From Verrucomicrobiota bacterium (GTDB taxonomy: Bacteria > Verrucomicrobiota > Verrucomicrobiia > Opitutales > Opitutaceae): a stretch of 64,000 nucleotides of DNA. Made by a program: the position numbers and the translations under genes. The stretch lies in the NCBI GenBank assembly GCA_023428905.1, contig JAEYWP010000021.1, forward strand, positions 49,826 through 113,825. Direction: 5' to 3'. The notes beneath the pieces are model-generated. The model was given only the letters and a program-made list of their open reading frames with translations. It did no database searches and was not told the origin of the DNA. Below are positions 63,072-64,000 of the stretch, piece by piece (within the stretch, counting starts at the first letter, position 1; each line of letters opens with the position of its first letter).

Positions 63072-63770
63072 TCAGGCTCCGCCAAACGTAGCCAAGGGCA
63101 GCTCGCGCCACTGGCCGGGAGCGAGGTCGCCGAGCTCGAGATGACCCAGCCGGGAGCGGTGCAGGGCGAGGACCTCGCAGCCCTGGCTGGCGAACATCCG
63201 GCGGACCTGGTGGTACCGACCCTCCGTCAGCACCACTTCTGCAGTCGTGGGGCCGAGGATACGCAACTCGGCCGGCTCGCACGGCTGTTTTTCGCCGGGG
63301 AGCACGAGGGTGCCGGCGGCAAAAAGAGGCACGAGGTCAGGGGAGAGCGGTTGGTCGACCTCTGCGCGGTACACCTTGGGAACCTTGTTTTTGGGCGAGG
63401 TGAGCCGATGAACCAGGTCGGACTGATCTGTGAGCAGGAGCAGCCCGGAGGTGTCCTTGTCGAGGCGCCCCACGCTGGTGATGACCGGATTCCGGCGCCG
63501 CCAGCGGTCAGGGAGAAGCGAATACACGTTAGGACCCTCGCGCTCCTCATGGGAGCAGACAAGGCCGAGGGGCTTGTGCAGGAGGAGGAGCAGGCCGCCG
63601 GGATGATCCAGGGGTTCGCCATCGACACGCACGGCTTCGGCCTGGGCCTTTTTCCCCGGGTCGTCGGCCGGGCGCCCCGCGATCTTTACGCGTCCGGACT
63701 CCACCCAGGCCCGTGCTTCACGGCGGGAGCAATAACCGAGATTGGCCAACCATTGATCAAGCCGACGCAT
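63072..63770 (-). CDS. RsuA-family rRNA pseudouridine synthase
   Basis: The product is 232 aa. An S4 RNA-binding domain (MRRLDQWLANLGYCSRREAR, 1-20) is followed by the catalytic domain with VGRLDKDTSGLLLLT (100-114). D104 is the catalytic aspartate, and EGRYHQVRRMF is the second family motif. It converts uridine to pseudouridine in rRNA. The start at 63770 fits the S4 domain; 45 upstream residues are not conserved. Confidence 0.92.
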   Translation of the reverse strand: MRRLDQWLANLGYCSRREARAWVESGRVKIAGRPADDPGKKAQAEAVRVDGEPLDHPGGLLLLLHKPLGLVCSHEEREGPNVYSLLPDRWRRRNPVITSVGRLDKDTSGLLLLTDQSDLVHRLTSPKNKVPKVYRAEVDQPLSPDLVPLFAAGTLVLPGEKQPCEPAELRILGPTTAEVVLTEGRYHQVRRMFASQGCEVLALHRSRLGHLELGDLAPGQWRELPLATFGGA

Positions 63771-63927
63771 GCCCGACTGCAGTGCGCGCGCGGTTCGCTG
63801 ACAAACCCGATCTGCCGGCTGTCGGCAGAAATGCGTCGCGCTCGCGCGTCGAGCCACGGTGGTGGGAAAGTAGCACAGAGCAGCGGTCTCAACCGGCAAG
63901 GGCAAAATCAGGTTTAGTCATCAGACG

Positions 63928-64000
63928 ATGGATGACGTGAAGCATTTTTCGCATAACGGCGATGATGGCGACTGGGCCTGGTTTGCCGCGTTCGCGAAGG
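63928..64000 (+). CDS. Partial gene, 5' end only
   Basis: An ATG at 63928 opens a frame that runs off the window end. The first residues read MDDVKHFSHNGDDGDWAWFA. That is too little to assign. It diverges from the pseudouridine synthase, leaving 157 bp for promoters. Confidence 0.45.
   Translation, partial: MDDVKHFSHNGDDGDWAWFAAFAK

Noticed and set aside
1..64000. tRNA or rRNA genes
   Set aside because: No intergenic stretch shows a T-loop-like GTTCGA box with acceptor pairing, and no rRNA-like sequence was seen.

Overview
The window is a high-GC chromosomal segment most like the Opitutaceae branch of Verrucomicrobia. This placement rests on several things: many predicted secreted or exported polysaccharide-active proteins, a LacI-controlled TonB receptor/glycosidase cluster, PPi-dependent phosphofructokinase, a complex I operon of Opitutus-like layout, many genes with no clear Shine-Dalgarno, and abundant small palindromic intergenic repeats. 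It is an inference from gene content, because no rRNA gene is present.

Region 1 (1-12.2 kb) is a carbohydrate-use cluster. It holds a LacI-type regulator (cut by the window start), a divergent TonB-dependent receptor, a GH28-type pectinase-like enzyme, a six-hairpin glycosidase with an MFS sugar transporter, and a secreted GH9 cellulase-like protein. Near-identical 14-bp palindromes with a central CG lie upstream of the receptor (686-699) and of the transporter (9290-9303). They are probably the regulator's operators.

Region 2 (12.4-16.6 kb) holds a sulfotransferase fused to two tandem domains, a receiver protein with a cysteine-rich tail, a MarC membrane protein and an exostosin-like glycosyltransferase.

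Region 3 (16.7-29.0 kb) is a minus-strand complex I operon in the order nuoA-B-C-D-I-H-J-K-L-M-M'-N. It has two NuoM genes, and nuoE, nuoF and nuoG are absent. CstA follows on the other strand.

Region 4 (31.5-40.4 kb) is the most unusual part. It is a tightly overlapping nine-gene minus-strand operon: YceI, a polyprenyl synthase, a MacB/LolE-like ABC pair, a C-family heme-copper oxidase subunit I homologue without the expected active-site tyrosine, a small membrane protein, a fusion of a 12-TM MFS-like domain to a CcoO-like and a second cytochrome c domain, and an OmpR/EnvZ-type two-component pair. I read it as a regulated, divergent terminal oxidase or NO-reductase-like module with its own assembly factors.

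Region 5 (40.5-64 kb) is mixed. Housekeeping genes are holA, purB, PPi-PFK, ppnP, apt, a YhbY-like RNA-binding protein and an RsuA-like pseudouridine synthase. The rest are transporters, a degenerate histidine kinase, an HDOD protein, a flavin-reductase-like protein, an agarase-like glycosidase and a DUF3999/DUF2339 pair.

Palindromic elements with ends reading AAGGGGTCATGTCTTGAC recur at five sites, and two of them supply the stop codon of the adjacent gene. A second small repeat family appears at three sites, one of them inside the coding sequence of nuoI. I saw no tRNA, rRNA, CRISPR array or transposase gene.
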